A stretch of 40,224 bases of DNA. It comes from Saksenaea vasiformis B4078 (lineage: Eukaryota > Mucoromycota > Mucoromycetes > Mucorales > Saksenaeaceae). Numbering within the stretch: the stretch's first letter is position 1; the number at the start of each line of letters is the position of its first letter. Made by a program: the position numbers and the translations under genes. Below are positions 21,757 through 33,952 of the stretch, one piece after another. The notes under the pieces were generated by a model, which saw only the letters and a program-made list of their open reading frames with translations, had not been told where the DNA came from and ran no database searches. Location: NCBI GenBank assembly GCA_000697055.1, contig JNDT01001881.1, positions 1 through 40,224 on the forward strand. The letters run 5' to 3'.

Positions 21757-23780
21757 ATGAGCTCTTTGCTGGCCATTTTGTTGGTGGTTAACTCGACTAG
21801 AGGACACCATTATGTGTTTAGTTATCCAGCCGATCCACAAAGACCCTTGGCTAACCGAGATCAAGACACGCGCTCGGGATTCTCCGTAGCAAGCTCCATG
21901 GCCAAAGGCATTTCCCAAAAGGATGATTTCCCCGAGGAGGGTAAACCAGACATGGATGCCAATGCCTATGCAGGACGCGACTCCATTTTCAACATTGACG
22001 TCTCTTTCCTGGCCGATGCACTTGCCCCAAAGTTACCACTTTGTGATCGCAAATTCCAGCTGAGCATGGATGATCTGACTTTTGTCGGCCATCCCGTCAG
22101 TTTGACCACCGTAGTAGAGACAGACGAAAAGGACGACGAGAACAGCGCGACGGCCATGTCTTCACCGACACTACCACCCTCATCAGCCACTACTACCACA
22201 GCAATAACGTCGCCTTCCTTATCAGCTAGTCTGCGGCGACCCTCGGCAGCTACAGCAACCGTCGCGGACGACGACGATGGACATCAAACAGCATCTTCAC
22301 ATATGACACTTTTCCATGTTGTGTTCGTCATGTCACCACCCGATCTCGAGTTGAACCAGCAAGTGGATGCTATCTATACACATGTTGCCGTTCGTTACGC
22401 GTCTGCACTTCGGTATGAGCAGTTGCGATGTGGCTATGTTCAAGAAGAGATCGAAAAGGTTCTGGCGTTGAAGGAGGAAGCGTTCAACAAAGGTTAGCCA
22501 TTCAGCACATACCTATTGCCCTTTCGATGCTTACAAGTCTCGGGGTTTTACGTAGGAACGCCTTACGATCAAGTCATGCATGAGATTTTAGGTGCATCAT
22601 CATTGGCTCGGGATATCAAGCAGATTTACAAAGCTATCTCGATGAATACCGCGGCCCATATCATCATCAACGATTTTATCGATCTTTCACTTCAAATCCC
22701 TACCCTTGGTATCAATGCCTCGTCGGTTGAAGCGATGGCAGGTAGCTCAACCTATGCGATGGGAAAGACCAGGGATTACTACTATGCATCGCTCATGGAT
22801 ATCTATGGCATGGGTGGCTACGAGTATGACGATTATCCCGTCCTATGTCCGTACCACACGCTGCTTCTTCTCGAAGATCCGGAAGAAGTGCTGAAGAATA
22901 TGCCACTGGATGCTAGTCCTACGCTGGTTCAACTTGTGCAAATATTAACACCGACACAGAGGTAAAAAAAAAAAAATTTCTCCCCCCCACACACAAATGG
23001 ATTCTGACTTATTTAAACGAAGTTTACAAGAATTACATTTATTACTGGATTGTTCACTTGCACAGATTTATCGCCTAGCAGCCCATTTAATATACTGGCG
23101 GAAGGCAAAACTGATCCACACCATTCATGCACGCAACATCTATGTTGTGTCACCTCAAGCAAAATTAAACGAGTTAAGAAAGAAACGGGCAGAAAAACAA
23201 GAGACTAACATGCTATAGCCTACCATCCCTAGATGCGGATTTTAAATTACACATCCCCAATTTGGATCTTTCCACTTTACTCTCCCAATTATCCATCGCC
23301 AAACCACTACATATGATTACACCTTCCAAAGATCTCCGCAACCAGTATCTTGAAGCCATCACCTATCTGCTTCGAAAAGATTTGGTGATCCAATTACACA
23401 TGTTTCTCGTCTTAATCCTACCGCCTGGTGTCAGGGGGGATGGCATCGGTAATTTCGATGAGTCGCAGGAGGATCAATTGGAAGATGGTCGCTTCAGCAC
23501 CAGTCCTAATAACACAGGCGAATGGAAAAGCCTGAAACGGCTAGTGCATGAAAAAGCACCAAAAGAAGTAGCCGAGTTGTTTGAAAGGTACGAAAGTTAA
23601 AATGTCAGTCAGACCAAAAGAATTAATGAATGGATAATCATCATTGACAGACTGATACCCTATATGGATGGCAAACATCATATTGAGGAAATCATGTATC
23701 GAGAAGGAGTATCACGAAGACAGTTAAGTCTTGTTTTGAAGTTCTACAGAGACAACGTTGCTACTGTTTATCATTATTAA
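21757..23780 (+). CDS. NPR3: NPR3/NPRL3, subunit of the GATOR1 (SEACIT) complex
   Basis: Five exons (21757-22492, 22556-22961, 23023-23172, 23219-23587, 23651-23780) join in phase to 596 residues. The start chosen (ATG in TCACCATGA) gives MSSLLAILLVVNSTRGHHY, the typical NPRL3 opening of the longin domain; the frame is open further upstream but without conservation. Other family segments are LFHVVFVMSPPDLELNQQVD, SLARDIKQIYKAI, LAQIYRLAAHLIYWRKAKLI, ITYLLRKDLVIQLHMFLVL and the C-terminal winged-helix part IEEIMYREGVSRRQLSLVL. A Ser/Thr/Asp-rich insert (about residues 125-185) interrupts the longin domain. NPRL3 with NPRL2 and DEPDC5/Iml1 forms the GTPase-activating complex that turns TORC1 off on amino-acid shortage at the vacuole. 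Intron 2 has A13 directly after its GT and a C7 run. Confidence 0.92.
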
Positions 23781-23966
23781 AATGGACGAACGACAGAAAA
23801 GAAAAACAGAGATTGCATGCATTTTTTTAACATCAAAAATCAAGAATAAAAGGAATATAACGAGCGGATGTGGGGGATTCTTGCACGAATAACGGAAATG
23901 AGCGGAATTGGGTTAATATCTAAACTTTTTTGTTTGTCGTTTGTTTGTTTGTTTGGTTCGTTTGTT

Positions 23967-26900
23967 TTACTGCACGGTGTTTCGGCTTTTGCGTTTGCGA
24001 TACGCATGGCGATGGAGATGGTCCTTCTCCAGCTTGGAAACGTGGTGCTTTCCATCACAGCACATTCTGACATCTTCCAGCTCGTCATCGTCCGAGTCCA
24101 ATCCATTCTCAGATTCAATGCCTGAGCCAGATTGTCCTGAATGCACAGAGGACTGACCGTGCTGGAACATGTCTTGTAAGTGCTGGAGACTGGGTCTCCT
24201 TAGAAGAGAAGTGGAGGGTGACCGCGCCATTGTTAGCTTCTCCGGAGTAGCGTCCGTTCCCCCACGTGCAATCAAATAGGAAAGAGACTTGGTCATCTCC
24301 ATTAGAACAAAGAAATGTAGCACATTTTGGAAACCTCCCTCGTGCCATAGTTCATGACGAGCCATATTAGGGGCTGTTACTTTGATTTGGCGTGATCCCG
24401 TTTGAATCAACAGACTAACATTTGGCAATCCGGAGGAGCCTTGCAAAGGTTCAGGGACAACTGTGACGCTTTCAATAAAAGCTAGAGACAGACCGATTAG
24501 GAGCGTTATTATGAAAAACTGACAAAATCATTACGTACCACTTTTGGCTTTCATTTCCTTGCCGTCTTGACTAGGAACACGTGTACTCCAGTAAAGCGTC
24601 CGTGTGTAGGGATGGATCCAGAAGAAGCGTTGGTGTCTACGTTCGGAATGTCCATTGCCAACGGCCTTTCGTGTGTATTTCCACAGCCAATCACCGATCA
24701 TTGTTTGTGTGATTAGCTGGATCACGCTAGGATCGTGTCCATTCTGTTGGCGTGGCAAATTGTCAAGATGAAGAGACGAGACAGAAGCGTGTTGTTCGTT
24801 CGTGTTGGACGTAGACAAACTGGATACACTTCCTGAGATCCGCTTTTCATCTCGAAGTTTCGCCTGGACACTGGGAACCCCCAAAGCAGAAATGGCCTTG
24901 TCATCCATCTCAGCAAGCCCCTTTCCTTTGCTAATCGTGCTCGATGCAATCGAATGGTTCTCAGCAAGACTGGAACTAGTAGCAAATCCTGCCTTGCAGA
25001 GCAAAGCAATTGGTGGTGGCTCTGTGGGACGTGGTGGGGGTCCTTGCTGCGAAGGGATGGTGGTGGTATGATCATGCATGGACAAGATCTCGTTATCCAC
25101 GGGTACAACAGCCTTGGTCTCGCCATTGTTAACTACATCATGATCTGGGAGCACATTGGGTAGACGATCCTCATGCAACGTTGAAGCACTTTGCTCTTGA
25201 CCTCTAATAATAGCTTCCGCAACAGCAGCCGCAATCATTGCATCCACTTCCGATTGGGTAAACACTCTCTCGCCTGATTTCAAACTGCTCTGCATCGCGT
25301 TGGACGTATCTGTCATTGTCATAGTGACATTTTCTTGACTCAGTATAGCATGCGGTTCCGCTGCGACATCAACGCTGCTCTTCTTGATCATCTCGGATGA
25401 CATCGCAGGTTCAGCATCGTAGTACTCTTCTGGAGCGGACGCCTTCGCTTGGCTAGAAGGTGCATTACTAAATTCGCTAGAAACTGTTTTTTTGGAGGAA
25501 TCAGAGGGAGCGGCGTAGCTGTCATCTGTCAGATGAACTTCTCGGGCTGTCTTATAGGAACTGAGGTTGGAGTGCAAAGCATCGGTTCGCGCAGACTCGG
25601 GGTCATGAGTTGATGTCAGCGCTTTATCAGATCCTTTCGATGCTAAAGCACCTAACCCTAAGATGCCTGCACCAGCAGCCAAAAGTCCGGCCATCTTGGA
25701 TTCATGCTCGGAAGCTGTTTGTACACCAGTATCTACACCAGTAGAAAGAGGTTCGTGCTGTACATCTGCGTCTTTAGTTTCTGCAGCATGTTGAACGTTA
25801 GCATCCACACTAGCCAGCGTGAGGACTGGTTCTGTTTGTAAAGCCGAGCTGCTATTATCTAAGCTCTCTGACTGGGACGCTTGATCGATGCCTGAAGTCA
25901 CGCGGCATTGGATTTCTCGATCTTCGTGTACACGAACTGGGCTTTGTGTTTCTGCATGTACTGCGCGTGGCGTGTCCGATTGAACACCTTCGTCAACTGC
26001 TGCTGCTGCAATGCTTTGAACTCCGGCATCGGTCGTTTCGGACTGGCTGCATTGGATTTCTTTGTCGTTGTGTTCTACGGGGGCAATGTCTAGATGGAAC
26101 ACGTCGTGTGTTTCAAATGCAACCGTGTCGATAGACGGAGTAGTATTATCTTGGGGATATGCGGGAGCGAGCTCGTCGGTTTGTACACTCGTGTCCTGAA
26201 CATTCTTCTTCTGATCTGATGAACGTTGGGTATCCGGGTTCAGGATCTCGACAGGATCGGTATTGATCTGTGCATCAACCAAAATTGGTTTCTTCGGTTG
26301 ACTCCGGGAAAGTTCTGATGATAGAGACGTGAAGCCAGCAGCAGCAAGCGATGCGCCCAAGGATTTGGCCATCGACTGGTCTCGCTCATTTTCACTTTCA
26401 CTGCCCACTTCACTTTCCTCTTCAGACATGGATGAATAGGAGTAAACAGAATTGCTGTCAAACTGAGAATCTTTTCGTTTACGTCTGACTTCAAGGTCGG
26501 AATACTCATCATCGCCTTTCTGACGAATGATTCCTCGAGGTTTACGTGCTGCTGTCCGCCGCTTGGTCTTACGGGGACGCCTTTCCCGCGATCCGGCACC
26601 GTTCTCATGTGAGGCACCTGCACCTGACTTTGCATGACCTGCATCCTCCCACATGCGCGGGTCATTCTGGAGTTGTTCGATGACTTCCTGCGACTCAGCT
26701 AGTAGCTTTTTAAACTCAAATTTCTCCGTCTTTTCCTTATGCAAATTGGAACGTAGGTTGGATACCATACGATGCGCATGAGCAAGTGAAGTTTTCAGCG
26801 TTTCAACCTCAAGCGCTTGGTTGCGAACAGGCATCTGCTTTGGAGAAGGCGGGGGCGATGTGTTGGGAGTGAGGGATTTGTGGGCAGCTAGGGTATTTGG

Positions 26901-28166
26901 TACTTGGTCATCTGATGCTTCTGAAGAGCTTGTAGGTTGCTGATCAGAGTGGGTATGCTTTGCAATACGTGACTGGGCTCTGGCAATGGCAAGCTCAGAC
27001 GTTAACGTTTCTATTTGCTTTGTCTGATCTGCTTTTTCGCGTTGAAGACCTGCAGCATGACGTCGGATAACTGACATGTCATGTTCGTGGCGCGTCTTCA
27101 TCGTATCAATTGTTGCAGAAAGCTTTTCCTCACGATCGCGAAGCTGCTCAATCTCGGTTCGTAGTTCATTGAGCTGCTTTGATAACTTATTCTGTTCAGC
27201 ATTTGCTTTGCTCAAATTCTGCTGCAGATCGGTGACACTGATTGTGAGCTCTTGTTTTGCTAATTCAAGGTTCCACGTCTCCTCCTTAAGTTTTTCTGCA
27301 AATCAAAAATGTCAATGACACATTTACTGCATTTGGAGATACTACACACCTTCATTTTCTTCGCGTTGGCGCAGTTGCTTCGCCATTGCTTCGGCCGTGC
27401 GTTCGAGATCTGATTTTTGAATCTCCAAGGCTCGCAGTTGCTCTTCTTTTTCTTGCAAGAGAGCTTGCATTTTACGGACTTCAAGCAATAAGCCTTGGCC
27501 TATCTCTGTAGCGAACTCTATATCTGTATTGCGACGATCATTCATAGGCACTTTAGATCTTCGTTTCGTTGGTGTTGATCCAGTAGCCGGGGGTGGAAGG
27601 GGTAAAAGCGAGGAAGTGTCAGGAGGTAATAATGTAGAATTGGACGGACTAGGCAAGCCATCCAGACCAGTCGAACGTTGACCATATAACTAGGAGTAAA
27701 CAATAACCCAAAACAGGGGGGACAAGGTAATGTCAGTTGGACAAATAAAAAAAAAGTTGAGCCAAACCTTCTCTTTTCTAACTCCACTTAACGCAGGTGA
27801 CAATGGATGAGCGCGATAGTTACTTAGGTCACGTTCTAAATTTCGCAGCTTTTCCAGTGTAGCAGGAGCCAGGTCATCGCCGAGCGACGGCCTCGGTTGA
27901 GGTTGCTGAGCTTTATCCATATCTCGGAGTCGTTCTTGTAGTTGACTGATTTGTCTGGCCAGCACGTTTTTGCCAATTCCACTACTAGCTTCTTCCATTT
28001 GCTTTTCCTTCTCGGCTAGCTGTTGCTCCAGCTCTCGCCGAAGTTGTTCTACATGAGCTGGACGTGTAGACCCCGATGTCGAACTGGATGGCGTAGGTAG
28101 AATAGTAGGAGGTGAAATTCCAGAGGTTGGTGAAGATAACGAGTGTTTTGGGGGTGGTAGACTCAT
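23967..28166 (-). CDS. Num1/ApsA/Mcp5-type cortical PH-domain and coiled-coil protein (dynein anchor)
   Basis: Four exons (28166-27768, 27689-27350, 27295-24539, 24481-23967) give 1336 residues. After a Pro/Ser-rich start come coiled coils (LRRELEQQLAEKEKQMEEA; exon 2 LLQEKEEQLRALEIQKSDLE; start of exon 3, about 250-340). Then follow basic and acidic disordered stretches and a run of Q-T/S/C motifs (DNA 25705-26277). The Gly/Ala-rich segment MAGLLAAGAGILGLGALAS comes next. The C-terminal PH domain of the Mcp5 class spans about residues 1100-1230: SVIQLITQTMIGDWLWKYTR, RRHQRFFWIHPYTRTLYW, SVTVVPEPLQG and LIQTGSRQIKVTAPN. In yeasts and Aspergillus such proteins sit at the plasma membrane through the PH domain and anchor dynein for nuclear positioning, and also mitochondria. 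It lies head to head with a dynein subunit gene. The family call is strong; dynein anchoring is inferred. Confidence 0.9.
25705..26277 (-). other. Array of about twelve LC8-like Q-T/S/C short motifs inside the cortical PH protein
   Basis: Within about 190 residues the protein shows, in order, AQINTDP, TSVQTDE, KEIQCSQSE, AGVQSIA, EGVQSDT, AETQSPV, REIQCRV, QASQSES, SALQTEP, ANVQHAA, ADVQHEP and TGVQTAS. Most fit hydrophobic-Q-T/S/C/H followed by a small or acidic residue, spaced by roughly 10-25 disordered residues. Dynein light chain LC8 docks on extended motifs with a central Q-T (TQT or VQT type), often in arrays. The likeness is direct in the sequence; binding is inference. Confidence 0.55.
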
Positions 28167-29461
28167 ATTTAATCGAAGTAGAATATATACGAAGGGTTAA
28201 AGTAAAGTAGAAGGAATAAAACGTAAATTAGGGAAAGGAGAGTAGTCGTAATGTTGTTCGTTACCACGCCTATATTTGAGGCATGTATGCAACTGTGCGT
28301 GGAAAAAGATACACACGCGCACAAACGCAGTGCAAATAGTGCAAAAAGAAGGAACGGATGGTTTTGGATAAAACAAAGAAAATCACAGGACCTTAAAAAA
28401 ACAACACACTGTAGTGACTCCGCCAATGACACGTTTCGGTTACTTCGCTGAACGTCTTTTAGCCAATGAAATCGCATTACTATCGTACCTCGTGTAAATT
28501 TCAAAAAGCACAGTAGCCGGAATTTCTTCGTAAATGCAATATCTCCCAAAGAATACAACAGGATCGATTCTTATGCTTACATTTCTTCTATATATATTAA
28601 TTATTGGCTTATGTAAGGCATAAGCGTATATCTGCCTTAGCGAAAGGGTTAAAATCCATCTGCCTAAGTTGAGACCACATGGCAGGCTTCCTAACCTTCA
28701 TTGAATCTGCGATCTTCAGTTTTCCAGCGGACAGTAATAAACGTGACTTTATTTCTCCTGCATTCATTGCGAGGTTCCTACGAATTCTATGACGACGTAA
28801 ATGCCATAGGAGTAGCGGATTCGTCGCTATTTTTATCATGCTTCACGTTGGATCTTCACCCGTCCGATACACAGCTCGTAGATAATGTAAATGAGTATGT
28901 GTTATGTATGCACAAAAAAAAGCTTCAACAGGATGGATATGTCTGCACTGGTTGCACAAAACGTCACATTTGGTGCGTGTCCTACAGATACGACGTTCAT
29001 GCAGGTTCTCTTGATGACACGCCAACATGAACTATAGCAAATTCACAACATCATTAGGCGATTGGATCGTCTGTACAATGCTTTATTATTCCAATGGAGC
29101 TATTGAAGCGCTGAAGAGGAAACGGCTAATCACTTCTATAGTTACAAGTTATGCGTATGAGCTGCCCTGGGAAGTATACTATTCAAAGGTGAGGCGATGC
29201 CATAAAGAGCTACGTGTTTGTTCACAGGAATGTTATCAATATTTGTTTCAAAGGCAAATAAATTTTATGTAACTAACTTTGATTCATGGAATCAGCAACC
29301 AGTTTGTAGCAATTCTCCACTTTGATATTACTCGTGCAGATAACCGCGATTTCCATCAAATTGCGGACGTCTAAAACGCATGTCAGTCAGGTTCGATCCG
29401 AAATTTTTCTTTATTTGACGTAGCAGATAGACGAACCGTTCCTTTCCTTTTACTATCCACC
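28167..29461. promoter_or_regulatory. Divergent promoter region between cortical PH gene and dynein light intermediate chain gene
   Basis: A 1295-base gap between two start codons pointing away from each other. No clear conserved gene lies inside. A minus-strand piece at about 28843-29028 reads CRTRTKCDVLCNQC, a Cys pattern like zinc ribbons at transposase C-termini, so a transposon scrap may sit in the middle. TATA-like AT-rich sequence occurs on both flanks but nothing decisive. Confidence 0.4.
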
Positions 29462-31825
29462 ATGACAGTTCCGTTAGCAACAAGCAGATCTACCACCACT
29501 ACTAATCAAGCACAGGCCCAATCGACCGCATCTGCTTCACAATTGAACCCCGACAAAGATGAGATTTGGTCCACCATCCTGAAAGGTGTGGCATCGTCCA
29601 AGATGGTTCCTACAAAAAATGTCCTTATACTAGGTAACTCGCTCTGCTGTCTTCCTTAAAGCTTCTCATTTACCAAACAAAAGGCGATCCTGGTTGCGGA
29701 AAATCCACACTCATTCACTACCTCAAGCACGATCCAGGCCCGCAAACCAACATTCCTGAGAACGATGATGTTGCAACTGCCTCTTTTAGCGTGAGCGCAG
29801 GCAATAATTATACCCAATTACCAATAGAAAACATTGATGAAGATACAACGAATACTCTGGCATTAGGATACACATTTGTTGATATACAAGACGAAGAGAA
29901 CGAAGGTACATCATTCCCAAAAATGGGTTGCATTACTGATCCCTTGCGCAATTGTCAGCTATTGCTAGACTAAGTCTGTACCAGCTTGGTCTCTCGGCGC
30001 AGGAATATTTGCCACTGCTGAAATTTGCTCTCAGCTCAAAAACCATTGCCGACAGTTTGGTGATCTTGGCTCTTGATTGGACACGTCCCTGGAAATTCAT
30101 GGAGACGTTTCAACGCTGGATCAATGTATTACAGCATGCCATTTGCGAAATATGCAAAGAAGGCAGCGCTGGTGAAACGTGGAGCCGTGGTAGAGCAGTT
30201 GTTGACGAAATTAGAGAAAAAGGTAACGATTTCCTTTAAAATACAGATTTGTAGTTGCTCATGCACATGGAAAAAGTGGAACATTACCTGCAAACGTACA
30301 CTGAGCCTTCTTCAAATCCTGCTCATGGATTTGCTGTTGCACCGTCAACGTCCACCAGTTCCGCTCCATCCACACCAACTACCTTTGTATCTGCACCTCT
30401 GGTCACTACCACTACAGCAGCAGATCAAGTCACGTTGCCATTATCACAAGGCTGTCTCACAACAAACTTTGGTGTCCCCATTGTTGTGGTATGCTGCAAG
30501 GTATGTATACATATAGAGTGGCCGCATTCTAAAGCAGTTTTAATAACCCTTTATAATGTTAGAGTGATGCCATGAACATGTTAGAACAAACACAAGACTA
30601 CAAAGACGAAACATTCGATTTTATACAGCAGAACCTGCGTTCCGTTTGCATGAAATGTAACAGAAAAAAGTTATTTAGTGAGACACAATCTATTAATTTG
30701 CGTATTTGGGAAATTAGATGGCGCCGCTTTATTTTACACGTCGACGTTACACCCACATACATTTCATAACCTTCGACAATATATCCTTCACCGCCTTTTG
30801 ACAACACCAAGCAAATCATTCCCGTTCTTGATTAAGAGTCAGATTGTCGAACGCGATTCTGTACTGGTCCCGTCAGGTTGGGATTCTTGGGGAAAGATCA
30901 AGGTGTTGCGAGAAGGATTCGATTGCGAAGGTGTTCATCAGGGCTGGGATGCGGATATGGAAGCTATTCTGGATAGACAACATCCTGGATCAACCGGTGC
31001 GAGAGCGGTATACGAGGACGCAATACCGGATCCGGAATTGGAAGATCAGGTAAGACAAAGCACTAGGAAGCTTTCGAAGCTCATGTACCGGGTTAGCCAT
31101 CAAACCTCCCGCCGACCATTCCTTGCGAAGATGAACAAGTGTTCCTTGAGCGACACTTTGAAACACTTCAACGAGCCCCAGAAAATCCTGCTAGGCAAGG
31201 CACAGGAAGTACTGTATCGGGTGCTCGTCCGAGCGTAGTAGGACCGTTGGGTGTGTCTCCTGCAGCGATCGACTTGATGCTCGCTGGTAGTGAGAGAGAA
31301 ACGGAATCTGCAAAGATAGCTAGACACAAGGTACATCTTTCTAGTTGAACCCCGTTCATATAATAACCTATCTTTGTATGCATCTCTATAGGAACCGATT
31401 CTGGAAAAACCAAGTTTGGGTAAGGTGAGTACTAACATCTTTTGATACCTCCAGGCTAGAACAATGCTCATTTTTTCCGTTGCCAGGGGCTTGCATCTTC
31501 TACTATGTCTATACCACCCGGTATAAGCGATGGTCCTACTTCCACCGGGAATGCGGCTGGCACATTAGGTGTCAACACCAATGGGCAGACAGGCCCCTCT
31601 CACGAAGTGTTGGCCAATTTCTTCCAATCATTGCTATCTAAAAAGGCATCCACTGGTGGGCCGACCGGAACTGGTCTGTCCAGTGGGCCATCAAGTACGG
31701 CAGGTTCACTGAATGGTTCACCTTCAGCAAGAGGAGAGGATACTGGATCTGGCCAACGGCCACCTAGTAGAAAGGATATCCACAAAGAACTGGACAGGAT
31801 GCGACAATACCCCAACAAGCCATAA
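29462..31825 (+). CDS. Cytoplasmic dynein 1 light intermediate chain
   Basis: Nine exons (29462-29633, 29684-29905, 29959-30222, 30277-30500, 30563-30656, 30718-31049, 31097-31330, 31392-31424, 31487-31825) join in phase to 637 residues. The Ras-like GTPase fold starts with DEIWSTILKGVASSK and the P-loop GDPGCGKST (split by intron 1), followed by TLALGYTFVDIQDEE, LVILALDWTRPWKFMETFQR, GVPIVVVCCKSDAM, the nucleotide-base strand MKYGAALFYTSTLH and VLVPSGWDSWGKIKVL. EDEQVFLERHFETLQ leads into the C-terminal adaptor-binding helix region, and the last exon is disordered Gly/Ser/Pro-rich. The light intermediate chain binds the dynein heavy-chain tail and, by its C-terminal helix, cargo adaptors (Hook and others) for nuclear and endosome transport. 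Exon 4 start uses the acceptor at 30276. The gene ends 128 bases from the convergent MDJ1 stop. Confidence 0.94.
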
Positions 31826-31953
31826 ACAAAATTCCCACACGCTCGCTTGCGCATCAAGTCAGATTACACTTTACTTTCTAAATATTGCGTACGCAATATT
31901 TTATTTATTTAAACGAGGATCTATCATACAAAATAATAAAAAAAAAGAGTTGT

Positions 31954-33952
31954 CTAAGCTTTGTCGTTACTGTCAGGCTTCTTGTTGTCTTCGTTATCAT
32001 TGCACATTCGATCCTTCAACTTTCCAAATGCATTTTTGAAAAAGCCTTTCGAGTTCTTGTCTTCACCACTGTCATTACTGCTGTTGTCTGTGGGTGGGGG
32101 TGTTTGTGGTTCCGTTGGGGGATCAGAAGGGGTGGCTGGACGATAGTCTTCATCCACCAAGCTGGCATACTGCTCAATAATCTCCCGCTGCTTACCGCGC
32201 AATGAACTAACAATCGAAAATAAGAACACATTTCCCATCGCCCTATGTGATCCTTACCGTGGTAATTCTACCTTGAAGGTGACAATCTGATCTCCCTTTG
32301 TAGATCGTTCAAACTGTTGGACACCGCGACCACGCAATGCTATATTGTCACCTGGTTGCGATCCTTGTGGAACCTTCAGTTCTACATCGCCATCAATGGT
32401 TGGAATTCGGATCTTTCCACCAAGCATTGCTTTGTAGAATGGGATCTTCACATCAACCAGAATATCGGAGTTTCTTCTACGGAATATCTTGGAAGGCAAA
32501 ACCTATTCATCTTATCGTTTAAAAAAAACCGCAGCTTATTATGTTGTAGATGGCATACATTAAATCCAACCAGGAGATCGCCTGTTGGGCCTCGTCCTTC
32601 AACAGGGGCGTCACCTTCTCCACGCACTCTAAGAACCGAGGAATGATCCACACCTGCCGGAATCTTCACTTCTACTTGTTTTCTTTCTCTAACTTTGCCC
32701 ATGCTGTTGCATGATGGACATCCTGCTCCGTGAGGAATGGTTGATCCGGTGCCACCACAGGCAGAACATGTTGACTGCATGTGGAAGGTACCCAACATCA
32801 CCGTCTGTGCGCCTGTTCCACGACAAGTGCTGCAAACCCCCTTTTCTTTTCCAGGACGCAAGCCACTACCCTTGCAAGGAGCACAGTTGACGACTTTATC
32901 CACGTTTACATACTTGGTGGCACCCTTCACTGCCTCCATAAACGTTAAGTTCACCCTTGTCTATTCGAAAAACACTTTAGTTTCCAGGTTCCGCTTAAGC
33001 TATCCGTTTAAACTGACTGACCTCAATATCATCTCCCCTCATAACATGGAAAGGATCACCACCTGGTCCCGCGCCAGCACGGCCAGCTCCACCAAAGCCA
33101 CCACCGAAGAACTGGCTAAAGATATCGTTTGGATCGAAACCGCCGGGGAAGCCACTGCCATGGAAGCCACCAGGACCTCCTCCTGCGCCAGCTGCACCTG
33201 ACATCCGTGTCAACAGCCATTGGAATATGCTACTTTTGTGTTGCCTACCTTCGAAACCATGTCCAAACTGATCATACTGCTGACGCTTCTGATCGTCTGA
33301 CAAGATTTCGTACGCTTCTTGGATTTGAACGAACTTTTCACGCGCGTCTTTGTCCTTGTTGGTATCTGGATGGTACTTCTTTGCCAACTACAAACCATCG
33401 GAAGGTATTAGTACAAATGAGTCATTTTGACTCACACAGGAATCATGCTGGGAAATAACTTACACCGTAGTAGGCTTTTTTGATTTCAGAAGCACTTGCT
33501 GACTTCTTTACGCCAAGAACTTCGTAAGGGTCTTTCTTTGCTGTACTCGGTACTATCATGCGGATAGTGAATTCGGTTGTTTATCATCTAAGGGGGGAAG
33601 TGCTACCTGACGCATGAAAACATCTCTATCAAACGTATTAGTGACGTTTTACGCTGGAACTATTAAACAAACCTTTTGTCGATAGAGTGAGGGAATTGCA
33701 CCCGCGGCACCATTATTTACTGATATTTAAGTTGTAAGCATAACGTGCGTCAACCTTTGACTAAGACGTACCTCGTACAGAGACAATGAATCGTTTCGCG
33801 ACAGGGTGCGTCTTGACATGCCCCACCTGTGAACGTACGGGTCCATTGACAAGTGCATTTGCCGCAGCCAGACAGGCAATTGCGTTCTTCCACGCAAGAC
33901 GCGATACAACCATGCCTTTCGAAATGTTTTCCGAAAGTGCTGTGGGCAGCAT
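31954..33952 (-). CDS. MDJ1: Mitochondrial type-I DnaJ (Hsp40), Mdj1/Tid1 orthologue
   Basis: Nine exons (33952-33772, 33719-33673, 33625-33607, 33552-33464, 33387-33249, 33197-33022, 32960-32559, 32502-32258, 32206-31954) join in phase to 516 residues. Exons 1-3 encode a long basic presequence with [20 protein letters not shown] and end RCFHASVPSTA, a good matrix-processing context. The J domain begins [20 protein letters not shown] and has the HPD motif in [12 protein letters not shown] Gly/Phe-rich linker follows ([19 protein letters not shown]). Four zinc-binding repeats come next: [24 protein letters not shown] and CPSCNSMG. The substrate-binding C-terminal domains include [20 protein letters not shown], and the tail is acidic. 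It works with mitochondrial Hsp70 (Ssc1) in matrix protein folding. Exon 3 is only 19 nt. A shorter alternative start at 33711 would give the frame MVPRVQF, but the longer model keeps phases with better splice sites. Confidence 0.93.

Noticed and set aside
24722..26665. Several 60-141 codon ORFs on both strands inside 24.5-27.2 kb
   Set aside because: They are shadows of the 919-codon exon of the cortical PH protein.
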